Positions 49,160 through 57,886 of a DNA stretch of 64,000 nucleotides are shown here, one piece after another. Every line of letters starts with the position of its first letter. The stretch's first letter is position 1. The stretch is from Metabacillus kandeliae. Lineage in GTDB: Bacteria > Bacillota > Bacilli > Bacillales > Bacillaceae. The DNA lies in assembly GCF_021166585.1 (NCBI RefSeq), contig NZ_JAJOZE010000012.1, forward strand, positions 1 to 64,000, written 5' to 3'. Below the pieces are notes generated by a model. It ran no database searches. It saw only the letters and a program-made list of their open reading frames with translations, and was not told where the DNA came from. The position numbers and the translations under genes are program-made.

Positions 49160-50194
49160 TTACTTAGCAGGCATCCTCTTAACAGCCAGCAGTACAAGAA
49201 ACCCTAATGTGATAAAACCAAGAAGAGGATAAATAAAAGAAATCAATTTGCTGTATCCATAAAGGCTGATCACATAGCAGACAGCCAAAATGCCCGCCAC
49301 AATCGCCATTCTTGGAGCTTTAACGTACCGCAGAAGCAGCTTCTCCATTCCGTATATATTCCCTATAACAGAAGTAAAAACTTCCCCGTAAATAACAAGA
49401 ACATAAATATAGTAGGCAGCAAAAAAAACCGTCTGCATCACCTGTGCCATTGGAATATCATACTTCATCACATCAGGCAGCAGCAAAAGAGCAAAGTGGC
49501 TCCCGAGCAGAATAAACCCCAATATCGCGCCGCCTAAATACCCGCCGTACTTCAGCACTTTTTCATCCTTCACCTCTGACGCAAGCGGGACAAGCACCGC
49601 CTGTGATAAAGCCAAATTGTATGCCACATAGCAAATAGCTGCCTGAAGCCACTGAAAGGACACTGCTTCCTTCTTATTCATCATAATGGAAAAGTCACTT
49701 CCCAAAAAGGAAGAAACCGTAACCGTCAAGCTCAGCAGAAGAAGCATCGGAACAACAAGCATATTCACCCCGACCAGTCCTTTGACCCCTCTCATCATAA
49801 CCAATATCGTTAAAAAAGAAATCGCCAGAATCCCAACTTGTGCCGGAAGATGAAGCCTTTCCTTAAAAATAGCTCCTCCTCCTGACAGCATGACAGAGGT
49901 GACACTGAACAATAACAGCATCATTATGGCATTAATTAACCCCCCGGCCCATTTCCCAAACAAAAATCGATTAAAATCTTCAAACGATTTGGCACGGATC
50001 CTTGCAGAAATCACCATAATCTTCGTCCCAAACACCATGAACAGCACCCCGGCAACCGCAATCCCAAACGACCCTGCAGGCCCATATTTCGTAAAAAACT
50101 CTACAATCTCCCTGCCTGTCGCAAACCCTGCTCCCACTACTGTCCCGACATAAACAAATGCCACCTGAATCACACCAGCAAAATCACGCCTCAT
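49160..50194 (-). CDS. ykvI: YkvI, membrane protein of the LeuT-fold type
   Basis: 344 residues with about ten membrane helices beginning VIQVAFVYVGTVVGAGFATG, the LeuT-like broken-helix GAGFATG loop. Syntenic with ykvI next to clpE and que genes in B. subtilis. A transporter by fold, substrate unknown. CAGGTGAG precedes the ATG. It shares an upstream 14-mer with ykvU. Confidence 0.9.
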   Translation of the reverse strand: MRRDFAGVIQVAFVYVGTVVGAGFATGREIVEFFTKYGPAGSFGIAVAGVLFMVFGTKIMVISARIRAKSFEDFNRFLFGKWAGGLINAIMMLLLFSVTSVMLSGGGAIFKERLHLPAQVGILAISFLTILVMMRGVKGLVGVNMLVVPMLLLLSLTVTVSSFLGSDFSIMMNKKEAVSFQWLQAAICYVAYNLALSQAVLVPLASEVKDEKVLKYGGYLGGAILGFILLGSHFALLLLPDVMKYDIPMAQVMQTVFFAAYYIYVLVIYGEVFTSVIGNIYGMEKLLLRYVKAPRMAIVAGILAVCYVISLYGYSKLISFIYPLLGFITLGFLVLLAVKRMPAK

Positions 50195-50226
50195 GTCTCA
50201 CCTGCTTTGTTGTCTTTCTATATAAG

Positions 50227-50240
50227 TATGAGACAAGTTG
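50227..50240 (-). promoter_or_regulatory. Shared 14-mer upstream of ykvI
   Basis: CAACTTGTCTCATA on the minus strand, then CTTAT. Identical to the 14-mer upstream of ykvU; possibly part of a mother-cell sporulation promoter. Confidence 0.4.
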
Positions 50241-50289
50241 TGAAGTAAGAAGAAGTTCCTTTGTTGGGGTGTGTTTTTTGGGGTGGGTG

Positions 50290-50960
50290 GTTTGCGGGGA
50301 TTGAGAGGTGCTGTGTACTGACCCATGGTTTACACCTCTGGTCCTGACCCCCGCTTCATTAATGAGCTAAAGGCCTGTCCCCATAGCGTCAGCCCCTTTA
50401 CAAATAAGCTTTCCAAGCAGCCGGTCTCTGTCCTTTATTACAATAATAGGCTGGGGGACAGGTTACAGGACAGCTACACCTGTCCCCCAGTTCTCTGCAT
50501 TATAAAAGGGGTGTCCCCCTTATCTGCAAATAGCGTTAGATCAACGTACTTTTTACCATGTCTCTGTCCCCTGCTGCGGTGAAGCATTGAGGGCCAGGTC
50601 ACTATATAGGGAAGGGGACAGGTGATTTTGCCCATAAGAAACACTTTTCACTGAGGTGAAAATCACCTGACCCCAGTTTTAACAGGTCCCTGTCCCCCGG
50701 TATACTAGCAGGATAAAGATCTGTCCCCCTTCAGGCAAACCTACTGGTGCTATAGGTGTGCGGCACTTTGCAGCCTGTCCTTTTATCAATTAGCGCACTG
50801 AGGGACAGGAGTATGCAACTGTGCACCTGTCCCTTAGTCTGGCAGTGTATTAAAGGTGTGTCCCCCTTAAGATAAATCCCAGTAATGACAGTGTTTACAA
50901 GATCCGGTTACCTGTCCTCTATTCCTTTAAAGGGGTGAGGGCCAGGTCCAGTTTTATATA
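50290..50960. repeat. GGACAG-rich degenerate repeat mosaic 2
   Basis: About 20 GGGACAG/CTGTCCC-type words in both orientations over 670 bases, separated by 20-50-base spacers. Spacers recur loosely, e.g. CGCACTGAGGGACAGG and GAAGCATTGAGGGCCAGG. It includes a long inverted repeat at 50614-50674 (CAGGTGATTTT/AAAATCACCTG flanked by GGGG/CCCC). No coding potential. Same family as 27060-27480. Confidence 0.65.
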
Positions 50961-51001
50961 TTGGAAAGAGTCCAACCACCCAAAAATCAAATCCCTTGAA
51001 A

Positions 51002-51018
51002 AGTCAGCAAAGATCAAA
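51002..51018 (+). promoter_or_regulatory. CtsR box 1 (weak)
   Basis: AGTCAGCAAAGATCAAA: a 7-3-7 heptad pair matching RGTCAAA-N3-RGTCAAA with three mismatches. First of five in the clpE control region. Confidence 0.6.
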
Positions 51019-51043
51019 GTATACTGTTCTCAAGATCTTAATT

Positions 51044-51060
51044 GGTCAAAGTAAATCAAA
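51044..51060 (+). promoter_or_regulatory. CtsR box 2
   Basis: GGTCAAAGTAAATCAAA: heptads with one mismatch, upstream of the clpE -35. Confidence 0.8.
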
Positions 51061-51068
51061 CAAAATAC

Positions 51069-51097
51069 TTGAAAGTCAAAATTGGTCAGAGTATAAT
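51069..51097 (+). promoter_or_regulatory. Sigma-A promoter of clpE
   Basis: TTGAAA, a 17-bp spacer and TATAAT. CtsR box 3 fills the spacer and box 4 overlaps the start point, so repression would be direct. Confidence 0.85.
51074..51090 (+). promoter_or_regulatory. CtsR box 3
   Basis: AGTCAAAATTGGTCAGA, within the promoter spacer. One mismatch. Confidence 0.8.
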
Positions 51098-51099
51098 AA

Positions 51100-51116
51100 G
51101 GTCAAAGATAGTCAAA
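51100..51116 (+). promoter_or_regulatory. CtsR box 4 (perfect)
   Basis: GGTCAAAGATAGTCAAA: exact match to the CtsR operator, over the transcription start. Confidence 0.93.
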
Positions 51117-51162
51117 CGGACTATTTAATGTCCAAGGCATCTAAAAATTTTTTTCAAGTATT

Positions 51163-51179
51163 GGTCAAAGATAGTCAAT
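51163..51179 (+). promoter_or_regulatory. CtsR box 5
   Basis: GGTCAAAGATAGTCAAT, one mismatch, in the leader just before the clpE ribosome site. Confidence 0.85.
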
Positions 51180-51199
51180 TACTAAGGAGGCTATTTAAT

Positions 51200-53332
51200 A
51201 TGAAATGTCAAAATTGTCATCAAAACGAAGCTACTATTCAATTAAATGTGCAGCTGAACGGGAATAAAAAGCAATTCAGCCTTTGCCAGTCCTGTTATGC
51301 ACAATATAAACAGCAGGTTCCGTCAGGATTTGGCGGAGGAGGATTCGGGTCATTTCCGTTTGATCAGTTTTTCAAAGATATGAATTTTTCAGGTCAGCAG
51401 GAAGCTGAAGGTTTTCAAACACAGCAGGCTGGAAACGGACAAGGCGGAGGCGGGCTGCTTGATCAGCTCGGCCGCAATTTGACTCAGGCAGCCCGGGCTG
51501 GGCTGATTGATCCGGTTATTGGCCGCGAGGATGAGGTAGAACGGGTCAGCGAGATCTTGAACCGCCGCAATAAAAACAACCCTGTGCTCATCGGTGAGCC
51601 TGGTGTTGGTAAAACTGCTGTTGCGGAAGGCCTGGCGCTGAAGATTGCAGAAGGCGATGTGCCGGCAAAACTGAAAAACAAGGAGATTTATCTTCTTGAT
51701 GTTGCGTCACTTGTTGCTAATACTGGAATTCGCGGTCAGTTTGAAGAAAGAATGAAACAGCTGATTAAAGAAGTACAGTCAAGGAAAAACGTCATTCTCT
51801 TTATTGATGAAATCCATCTTGTTGTGGGTGCCGGCTCAGCTGAAGGATCTATGGATGCCGGAAACATTTTAAAGCCTGTTCTTGCGAGAGGCGAGCTGCA
51901 AGTCATCGGTGCCACAACTCTTAAAGAGTATCGCCAGATTGAAAAGGATGCAGCGCTTGAAAGACGTTTTCAGCCAGTCATGGTGCTTGAGCCAAGTGTT
52001 GAAAAAGCGATTGACATTTTAAAAGGCATTCAATCCAAATATGAAGATTATCATGAAGTTCAGTTTTCAGAAGAAGCGATTCAGGCTTGTGTCACCCTTT
52101 CTAAACGCTACATTCAAGACCGCTTCCTTCCGGACAAAGCGATCGATCTGATGGATGAGGCTGGTTCTAAAGCGAATTTGAAGCTGAACAGGGACAGTGA
52201 AGCTTCTATTCACGAGCGTATGGCTCAAATTGCAAAAGAAAAGGAAGAAGCGGCATCCAAAGAAAACTATGAGCTTGCCGCAAAGCTTCGCCAGGAAGAA
52301 ATCATTCTGGAAAAACAGCTTGATAAAAATGCCCAGGAAGATAAAATGATTGTTGATGTGACTGACATTCAGCATATCATTGAAAAGAAAACAGGCATTC
52401 CTGTCGGCAAACTGCATGAAGATGAACAAACGAAAATGAAGCATTTGGAAGAAAGTCTGTCTCAAAAAGTTATCGGCCAAAAAGAAGCTGTGACGAAGGT
52501 TGCAAAAGCTGTTCGCCGCAGCAGAGCAGGTTTGAAATCTAAAACACGCCCGATCGGTTCCTTCCTTTTCGTCGGACCTACCGGTGTCGGTAAAACAGAA
52601 TTGAGCAAAACGCTGGCCGAGGAATTGTTCGGTTCCAAAGATGCGATGATTCGCCTTGATATGAGCGAATACATGGAGAAGCATGCGGTGTCTAAAATCA
52701 TCGGTTCTCCTCCAGGCTATGTCGGCCATGATGAAGCTGGACAGCTGACTGAAAAAGTACGCCGCAATCCGTACAGCATCATTCTTTTGGATGAAATTGA
52801 AAAAGCTCATCCAGATGTGCAGCACATGTTCCTGCAGATTCTGGAAGACGGCCGTCTGACAGACAGCCAGGGCAGAACGGTAAACTTTAAGGATACTGTC
52901 ATTATCATGACGAGCAATGCGGGTACAGGCGAAAAACGATCCGCTATGGGATTTGATACAGGCTCTTCTGCTGTAAAAGAAAGCAATATCCTGGAATCTC
53001 TCGGCTCCTTCTTTAAGCCGGAATTCTTGAACCGCTTTGATGCGATTGTGGAATTCCAGGCACTGGATAAAGAAGATCTGCTTCAAATTGTGGATATTAT
53101 GCTTGTTGAACTTTCTCAAGCATTAAATGAACAGGAAATCACCTTATCTGTAAGTGATGAAGCAAAAGCGAAATTAGCCGAGCTTGGCTACCACCCGGCC
53201 TTTGGCGCACGTCCGCTGCGCAGGGTAATTCAGGAACAGCTTGAGGATCAAATTGCTGATGTACTGCTTGATGATCAAGGAAATAAAGCACTTAATGTTG
53301 TTGTGGAAGAAGACAAAATTGTTATCAAGTAA
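51200..53332 (+). CDS. clpE: ATP-dependent Clp protease ATPase subunit ClpE
   Basis: 710 residues. N-terminal zinc finger (Cys3, Cys6, Cys29, Cys32), Gly/Gln-rich linker, first AAA+ module ([10 protein letters not shown] near 131), UVR-like coiled segment ([13 protein letters not shown]), second AAA+ module (GPTGVGKTE near 458) and C-terminal D2-small domain. It unfolds substrates for ClpP and helps recovery from heat stress. Start ATG at 51200 with AAGGAGG; the upstream frame runs through the CtsR boxes and is not coding. Five CtsR boxes predict strong heat-shock control. Slightly longer than the B. subtilis protein (699). Confidence 0.97.
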   Translation: MKCQNCHQNEATIQLNVQLNGNKKQFSLCQSCYAQYKQQVPSGFGGGGFGSFPFDQFFKDMNFSGQQEAEGFQTQQAGNGQGGGGLLDQLGRNLTQAARAGLIDPVIGREDEVERVSEILNRRNKNNPVLIGEPGVGKTAVAEGLALKIAEGDVPAKLKNKEIYLLDVASLVANTGIRGQFEERMKQLIKEVQSRKNVILFIDEIHLVVGAGSAEGSMDAGNILKPVLARGELQVIGATTLKEYRQIEKDAALERRFQPVMVLEPSVEKAIDILKGIQSKYEDYHEVQFSEEAIQACVTLSKRYIQDRFLPDKAIDLMDEAGSKANLKLNRDSEASIHERMAQIAKEKEEAASKENYELAAKLRQEEIILEKQLDKNAQEDKMIVDVTDIQHIIEKKTGIPVGKLHEDEQTKMKHLEESLSQKVIGQKEAVTKVAKAVRRSRAGLKSKTRPIGSFLFVGPTGVGKTELSKTLAEELFGSKDAMIRLDMSEYMEKHAVSKIIGSPPGYVGHDEAGQLTEKVRRNPYSIILLDEIEKAHPDVQHMFLQILEDGRLTDSQGRTVNFKDTVIIMTSNAGTGEKRSAMGFDTGSSAVKESNILESLGSFFKPEFLNRFDAIVEFQALDKEDLLQIVDIMLVELSQALNEQEITLSVSDEAKAKLAELGYHPAFGARPLRRVIQEQLEDQIADVLLDDQGNKALNVVVEEDKIVIK

Positions 53333-53339
53333 GACTAAA

Positions 53340-53368
53340 AATGCCGGGCATCTGCCCGGCATTTTTTC
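53340..53368. terminator. Bidirectional terminator after clpE
   Basis: ATGCCGGGCA/TGCCCGGCAT stem with TTTTTT on the plus strand, between convergent genes. Confidence 0.9.
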
Positions 53369-53371
53369 TTG

Positions 53372-54409
53372 CTATAAAATACCTGGGGAGTGCATGAGCA
53401 CAACCCGCCACCCATCAGGATCTTCAAAGGTTTTGCCGTCTGTTTCCCAGTATGAATTTTCAGGTTTTGCTTCTTTTGCTCCGAGCGCTTCCAGATTAGC
53501 TGTTATTCTTTCCAGCGCTTTTCTATCTGCCATATAGAAAACAAGCAAATTATCTTTCGTTGGCGCAGGGCATGGAGTGCCTTCCTCATGTGAGGTAAAT
53601 TCAAGATGCACCCCTTGGTCCGGCAATCCGTACATAACCCCTTCATAGCCGTTGTGGCCTGAAAAACCGCCAATTTTTTTAAGGCCAAGGCCCTTTTCAT
53701 AAAACTCCTTGACCTTTTCCAGCTTGTCTGTAGGTCTTGCCATTCTCATTTGAACAGCTGGAAGTTCTCCCTGCCATTCTGTTCTGACAGAGATCCTGTA
53801 AGGATATTTTTCAGAATGGATTTGTCCTTCTTTTCCTCCCAGCACTACGGCCTTCAATGGAAGGATTGGTGCGGGCCTGCTGAGTGGATACCATGGCCTT
53901 CCTTCTTTTCCGAGAACAAATACGCCATCCTTGTCGCCGAAAAATCGAAAGGTATCTGATTCCTCCTGAAAGTGATTTTCGAATCCTGAAAGAAGTTCAT
54001 TGACTAACTCATCAAGATTTTCACCAGGAAGGCCGACTTCTCCCACATCATGCCACCCTCTGTCAGCTCTCTCTTTGAACCTGACAAGCATTTCGAGGAT
54101 GTTGCCGTCGGGATCTTTGAAATAGCACTGGCTGCCTTCCCAATACAGCTTTGTTTCTCCTTCTTCATTTCGCAGCAGAGTGTTCTCGAGCCTCTTATAC
54201 ATTTTTTCAAAGTAACTCTCGTCTGTTCTGAAGCACAGATGATAGTAGGGCTCTTCCTCTGACTCCTGAAAGAGAAGGCGGGTATCCCCCGCCCAAACGG
54301 CAAAGCTGTCTTCCCTCTCCATTGAAAGCTTCATTTCCAGCGTTTCCGTATAATACCTTTTCATTTCAGCCATGTTTTTGCAGACGAGCTGCACCTGGAG
54401 AAATTTCAT
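53372..54409 (-). CDS. Fused two-domain VOC (glyoxalase/dioxygenase-like) protein
   Basis: 345 residues. The N-terminal half (1-200) has one VOC domain (QLVCKNMAEMKRYYTETLEM through YFKDPDGNILEMLVRF) and a linker domain. The C-terminal part (about 215-345) is a second VOC module (MRMARPTDKLEKVKEFYEKG through FEDPDGWRVVLMH) that looks like the stand-alone YycE of B. subtilis. Possible metal ligands include the Glu in DPDGNILEM and His in GVHLEFTSH. The reaction is unknown. AAAGGAGA precedes the ATG. Convergent to clpE. Confidence 0.8.
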   Translation of the reverse strand: MKFLQVQLVCKNMAEMKRYYTETLEMKLSMEREDSFAVWAGDTRLLFQESEEEPYYHLCFRTDESYFEKMYKRLENTLLRNEEGETKLYWEGSQCYFKDPDGNILEMLVRFKERADRGWHDVGEVGLPGENLDELVNELLSGFENHFQEESDTFRFFGDKDGVFVLGKEGRPWYPLSRPAPILPLKAVVLGGKEGQIHSEKYPYRISVRTEWQGELPAVQMRMARPTDKLEKVKEFYEKGLGLKKIGGFSGHNGYEGVMYGLPDQGVHLEFTSHEEGTPCPAPTKDNLLVFYMADRKALERITANLEALGAKEAKPENSYWETDGKTFEDPDGWRVVLMHSPGIL

Positions 54410-54430
54410 TGCTGTCTCCTTTCAGGGCTA

Positions 54431-56128
54431 TTAAAGCGCCAGATCATCTATGCTGTTCAGCCAGTTTTCTGCTTCAGCTACTGTTTTCTCAAGGGCGCCT
54501 TTTTTAAACGGAGACTCAAGGTTCGCTTCTTTCACAAGCTCAAGGAAGGATTTGCTGCCGCCCTGCCTGCACAGATTCAAATAGTCCTCCCATGCATTCT
54601 GATCTTCATCCTGAAGTCTTTTCCAGAATTGAAGCGCACAGATTTGCGCAAGCGTGTAATCAATATAATAGAAAGGCGAGCTGTAAATGTGGCTCTGCTT
54701 TTGCCAGAAACCGCCCTTTTCCAGGTACTCATTTCCGGCATAATTTCGGTCAGGAAGATATTTGTGCTCAATCTCTCTCCATGCCTGATGCCTTTCTTCA
54801 GGAGAAGCTTCAGGATTACCGTATACATAATGCTGAAATTCATCGACCGCGACGCCATATGGAATAAACAGAAGCGCTCCTGCAAGGTGGGAGAATTTAT
54901 ACTTATCCGTATCTTCCTTAAAGAAAAGATCCATCCAAGGCCAAGTAAAAAACTCCATGCTCATGGAATGAATTTCACAGGCTTCATAGGTCGGAAAGTG
55001 GTATTCAGATACTTCATACCCTCTGCTCATGTAAACTTGAAAAGCATGCCCTACTTCATGTGTCAGCACCATCAGATCATCAGCTGTGCCGTTGAAGTTG
55101 GCAAAAATGTAAGGGGCATGGTGGTCAGCAATATAGGTGCAATAGCCTCCTGCTGCCTTCCCTTTTTTTGCGAGAAGGTCCAAAAGGTTTCTTTCATTCA
55201 TAAACTTGAAAAATTCGTCTGTTTCCCCTGACAGCTCGCTGTACATTTTCTGTCCGTTATTTACAATCCATTCCGCATCCCCTTTTGGGACAGCATTTCC
55301 TGTAAGAAATTCTACGGGCTCATCATAGTAAGCCAATTCTTCTGTACGAATCCGCTTCTTTTGTTTTTCGTATAAGCGCGATGCAGCCGGCACGATATAT
55401 TCCTTAACCTGATCTCTGAATGCTGCTGCCATGCTGGCGTTATAGTCAAGCCTGTTCATGCGGGCATATCCGAGCTCAATGAAATTTGCAAAGCCAAGTT
55501 TTTTAGCAATCTGATCCCTCAGTTTTACAAGCTGATCATAAATGCGGTCAAATTCTTCTCCATGATAGGCAAAAAACTGGAATTTTGCTTCGTTTGCGCG
55601 TTTTCTGACATCTCTGTCTGTTGATTCCATAAAAGGCTGAAGCTGTGCCAGCGTGTATTCTCCGCCATCAAACTCTATTTTTGCTGAAGCTACGAGCTTT
55701 GTGTATTCACTGGAAAGCTTATTTTCCTTCTGAAGGTCCTCCAAGACTTCTTCAGAGAAGGTTTTCAGCTGGCATTCTGCAAGCTGAAACAGCTGCTTTC
55801 CCCATTTCTCTTCAAGGCGGCTTCTGAATGCCGACTGTACAAGCTCCTGGTAAAACTGATCAGCAAGCCCTTTTAAATGCGGATCAAGCTCATCAATAAA
55901 ATCCTGCTCATTTTTGTAGTAATCATCTGCTGTATCAATGGAATGGCGGATATAGACGAGATTGGCCATCGTATCAGCGTAATTCCTGACCTGATAAATT
56001 TTCTTCATTGCTTCGTCCTGCTGTTCGTATGTATCTGCTTCTTTAAACTCTTGTAAATACCCTAGAAACTCATGCCTGATTTTCTCAAGATCCGGCCGGA
56101 CATATTCATATTCTGCAAACTTTTCCAT
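54431..56128 (-). CDS. M3-family oligoendopeptidase
   Basis: 565 residues, the usual length for this PepF-like M3B group. Zinc motif THEVGHAFQVY (HExxH, near residue 357) with the third ligand Glu in YEACEIHSMSMEFF. It is cytoplasmic, with no signal peptide, and cleaves short peptides. Start ATG at 56128 with AGGAGGCAG; the long upstream extension is antisense to motA and not coding. Lies divergent to motAB. Confidence 0.92.
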   Translation of the reverse strand: MEKFAEYEYVRPDLEKIRHEFLGYLQEFKEADTYEQQDEAMKKIYQVRNYADTMANLVYIRHSIDTADDYYKNEQDFIDELDPHLKGLADQFYQELVQSAFRSRLEEKWGKQLFQLAECQLKTFSEEVLEDLQKENKLSSEYTKLVASAKIEFDGGEYTLAQLQPFMESTDRDVRKRANEAKFQFFAYHGEEFDRIYDQLVKLRDQIAKKLGFANFIELGYARMNRLDYNASMAAAFRDQVKEYIVPAASRLYEKQKKRIRTEELAYYDEPVEFLTGNAVPKGDAEWIVNNGQKMYSELSGETDEFFKFMNERNLLDLLAKKGKAAGGYCTYIADHHAPYIFANFNGTADDLMVLTHEVGHAFQVYMSRGYEVSEYHFPTYEACEIHSMSMEFFTWPWMDLFFKEDTDKYKFSHLAGALLFIPYGVAVDEFQHYVYGNPEASPEERHQAWREIEHKYLPDRNYAGNEYLEKGGFWQKQSHIYSSPFYYIDYTLAQICALQFWKRLQDEDQNAWEDYLNLCRQGGSKSFLELVKEANLESPFKKGALEKTVAEAENWLNSIDDLAL

Positions 56129-56221
56129 ATCGCTGCCTCCTATAATTGCATACTGACTCCCTCTACTTATTCGCCATTTTTCCTCTGATTTCCTGTTTTC
56201 TGAAAAAGCTCCCTTTGTTAC

Positions 56222-56249
56222 TAAAGAATTTTTTGTATTTTGTCGATAT
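56222..56249 (+). promoter_or_regulatory. Sigma-D promoter of motAB
   Basis: TAAA, a 16-bp spacer and GTCGATAT match the flagellar sigma-D consensus (TAAA, N15, GCCGATAT) with one mismatch. Correct position and strand for motA. Confidence 0.8.
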
Positions 56250-56300
56250 GTACAGTAAAGAGAAAAGGGCCATAGCCCATTGAAAAAGGAATTGATGCAA

Positions 56301-57092
56301 ATGGATGTTACATCGTTAGTCGGGATTATTATTGCGTTTATAGCTGTCGGGGTCGGAATGGTTTTTAAAGGGGTCAGTCCGATGGTCGTCATAAACCCTG
56401 CAGCTCTATTGATTATTATTCTTGGAACAATCGGAGCGGTAACCATTGCTTTTCCGACAAGTGAATTAAAGAAGATTCCTAAGCTTTTCGGCATTCTTTT
56501 TAAAGAAAAGAAAATGCCTTCCATTCAGGAGCTGATTCCGCTGTTTTCAGATTGGGCACAGGTTGCAAGAAAAGAAGGACTTCTGGCGCTTGAGGCTAAA
56601 ATTGAGGATGTGGAAGATCCATTCTTGAAAAATGGACTGAGCATGGCGGTTGACGGCCAAAATGCCGAGTTTATCAGAGATGTGATGCAGGAAGAGATCG
56701 ATGCTATGGAAGAACGCCATCAGTCAGGAGCCGCCATTTTCACTCAAGCCGGCACGTATGCGCCAACTCTCGGGGTGCTCGGGGCTGTTCTCGGTTTGAT
56801 TGCCGCTCTTTCTCATATGGACAATACAGATGAGCTTGGGCATGCAATCGGTGCGGCATTTGTCGCAACATTGCTCGGGATCTTCACAGGATACGTGTTA
56901 TGGCATCCCTTCGCGAATAAGCTGAAAAGAAAATCAAAACAGGAAATAAAAGTCCGCCAGGTTATGATAGAAGGCGTTTTGTCGGTACTTGAAGGACAAG
57001 CACCGAAAGCCATCGAACAGAAGCTTTCCACCTACCTTCCTGCTTTTGAGAGGGTAAAACTGAAAGCTGAAGGAGAGCAGGACATTGCCTAG
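56301..57092 (+). CDS. motA: Flagellar stator subunit MotA
   Basis: 263 residues with four membrane helices. Conserved charged loop (LFSDWAQVARKEGLLALEAK) and pore helices with TYAPTLGVLGAVLGLIAAL. It forms the proton channel of the flagellar motor with MotB. Start chosen at ATG 56301, which aligns with the B. subtilis protein; an ATG at 56295 and a TTG at 56280 are alternatives. It overlaps motB by 8 bases. Confidence 0.96.
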   Translation: MDVTSLVGIIIAFIAVGVGMVFKGVSPMVVINPAALLIIILGTIGAVTIAFPTSELKKIPKLFGILFKEKKMPSIQELIPLFSDWAQVARKEGLLALEAKIEDVEDPFLKNGLSMAVDGQNAEFIRDVMQEEIDAMEERHQSGAAIFTQAGTYAPTLGVLGAVLGLIAALSHMDNTDELGHAIGAAFVATLLGIFTGYVLWHPFANKLKRKSKQEIKVRQVMIEGVLSVLEGQAPKAIEQKLSTYLPAFERVKLKAEGEQDIA

Positions 57093-57831
57093 AAGAAAAA
57101 AACATCACGATGATGAGCATATTGATGAATCCTGGCTTATTCCATATGCGGACCTCCTTACTCTATTGCTCGCCCTGTTTATCGTTCTGTTTGCAATGAG
57201 CTCAATTGACGCACAGAAGTTCCAGCTGATGTCCAGAGCATTTAACAGTACGTTCACTGGCGGTACTGGTGTTCTGGAGTATCCAAGTCCTGTTCCGGAT
57301 GGCGAAATGGAACAGCTCGATAAAGAGGAAAAGAAATCCGCAGAAAGCACAGAAAAGCAAAAGCTAAAACAGGTAGAAGAAAAAGTGAATGCTTATATTA
57401 AAGAGAAAAATCTTCAATCCAAGCTGAAAGCTGTATTAACAGATGAAGGCCTTCTTATCACGATTCATGATGATATTCTATTTGACTCTGGAAGTGCCGT
57501 TATCAAAAATAAAGACAGAAACCTGCCAAATGAGATATCTAAGCTGCTTGTATCCGATCCGCCGCGAAATATTATTGTGAGCGGCCATACTGACAACATT
57601 CCGATCAGAAACTCCCTCTATGAATCTAACTGGGAGCTGAGCGTTATGAGAGCAGTAGAGTTTATGAAGGTGCTGCTTGAGAATAAGCAGCTGGATCCGA
57701 AAGCATTCAGCGCCAAGGGGTTTGGCGAATATAAACCCGTTGCCTCCAACAATTCAAAAGCCGGAAGACAGAAGAACCGCAGGGTTGAAATCCTAATCCT
57801 GCCTATTGAAGCCAAAACGAAGATAAAATAA
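57085..57831 (+). CDS. motB: Flagellar stator subunit MotB
   Basis: 248 residues. One membrane helix with the proton-carrying Asp (SWLIPYADLLTLLLALFIVL, Asp23), a plug/linker coiled region (about 75-120) and an OmpA-like peptidoglycan-binding domain (VSGHTDNIPIRNSLYESNWE; NRRVEILI). It anchors the stator to the wall. The start is TTG with AAGGAGAG upstream, inside the end of motA. Confidence 0.96.
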   Translation: MPRRKKHHDDEHIDESWLIPYADLLTLLLALFIVLFAMSSIDAQKFQLMSRAFNSTFTGGTGVLEYPSPVPDGEMEQLDKEEKKSAESTEKQKLKQVEEKVNAYIKEKNLQSKLKAVLTDEGLLITIHDDILFDSGSAVIKNKDRNLPNEISKLLVSDPPRNIIVSGHTDNIPIRNSLYESNWELSVMRAVEFMKVLLENKQLDPKAFSAKGFGEYKPVASNNSKAGRQKNRRVEILILPIEAKTKIK

Positions 57832-57868
57832 GAAAAAACCCTTTTCAATGAAAAGGGTTTTTTCTTAT
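57829..57868. terminator. Bidirectional terminator after motB
   Basis: AAGAAAAAACCCTTTTC/GAAAAGGGTTTTTTCTT, 17-bp perfect stem with loop AAT, between convergent genes. Confidence 0.93.
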
Positions 57869-57886
57869 ATCAGGCAGAAAGCTGCA

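Noticed and set aside
50325-50582. 85-codon ORF in the second GGACAG mosaic
   Set aside because: Composed of repeat words; no ribosome site or recognisable protein.
52067-53119. 350-codon ORF antisense to clpE
   Set aside because: Lies entirely opposite a well-conserved AAA+ coding region; Phe/His-rich shadow composition and no ribosome site.
54629-55231. 200-codon ORF antisense to the M3 peptidase gene
   Set aside because: Shadow of a conserved gene; no family resemblance.
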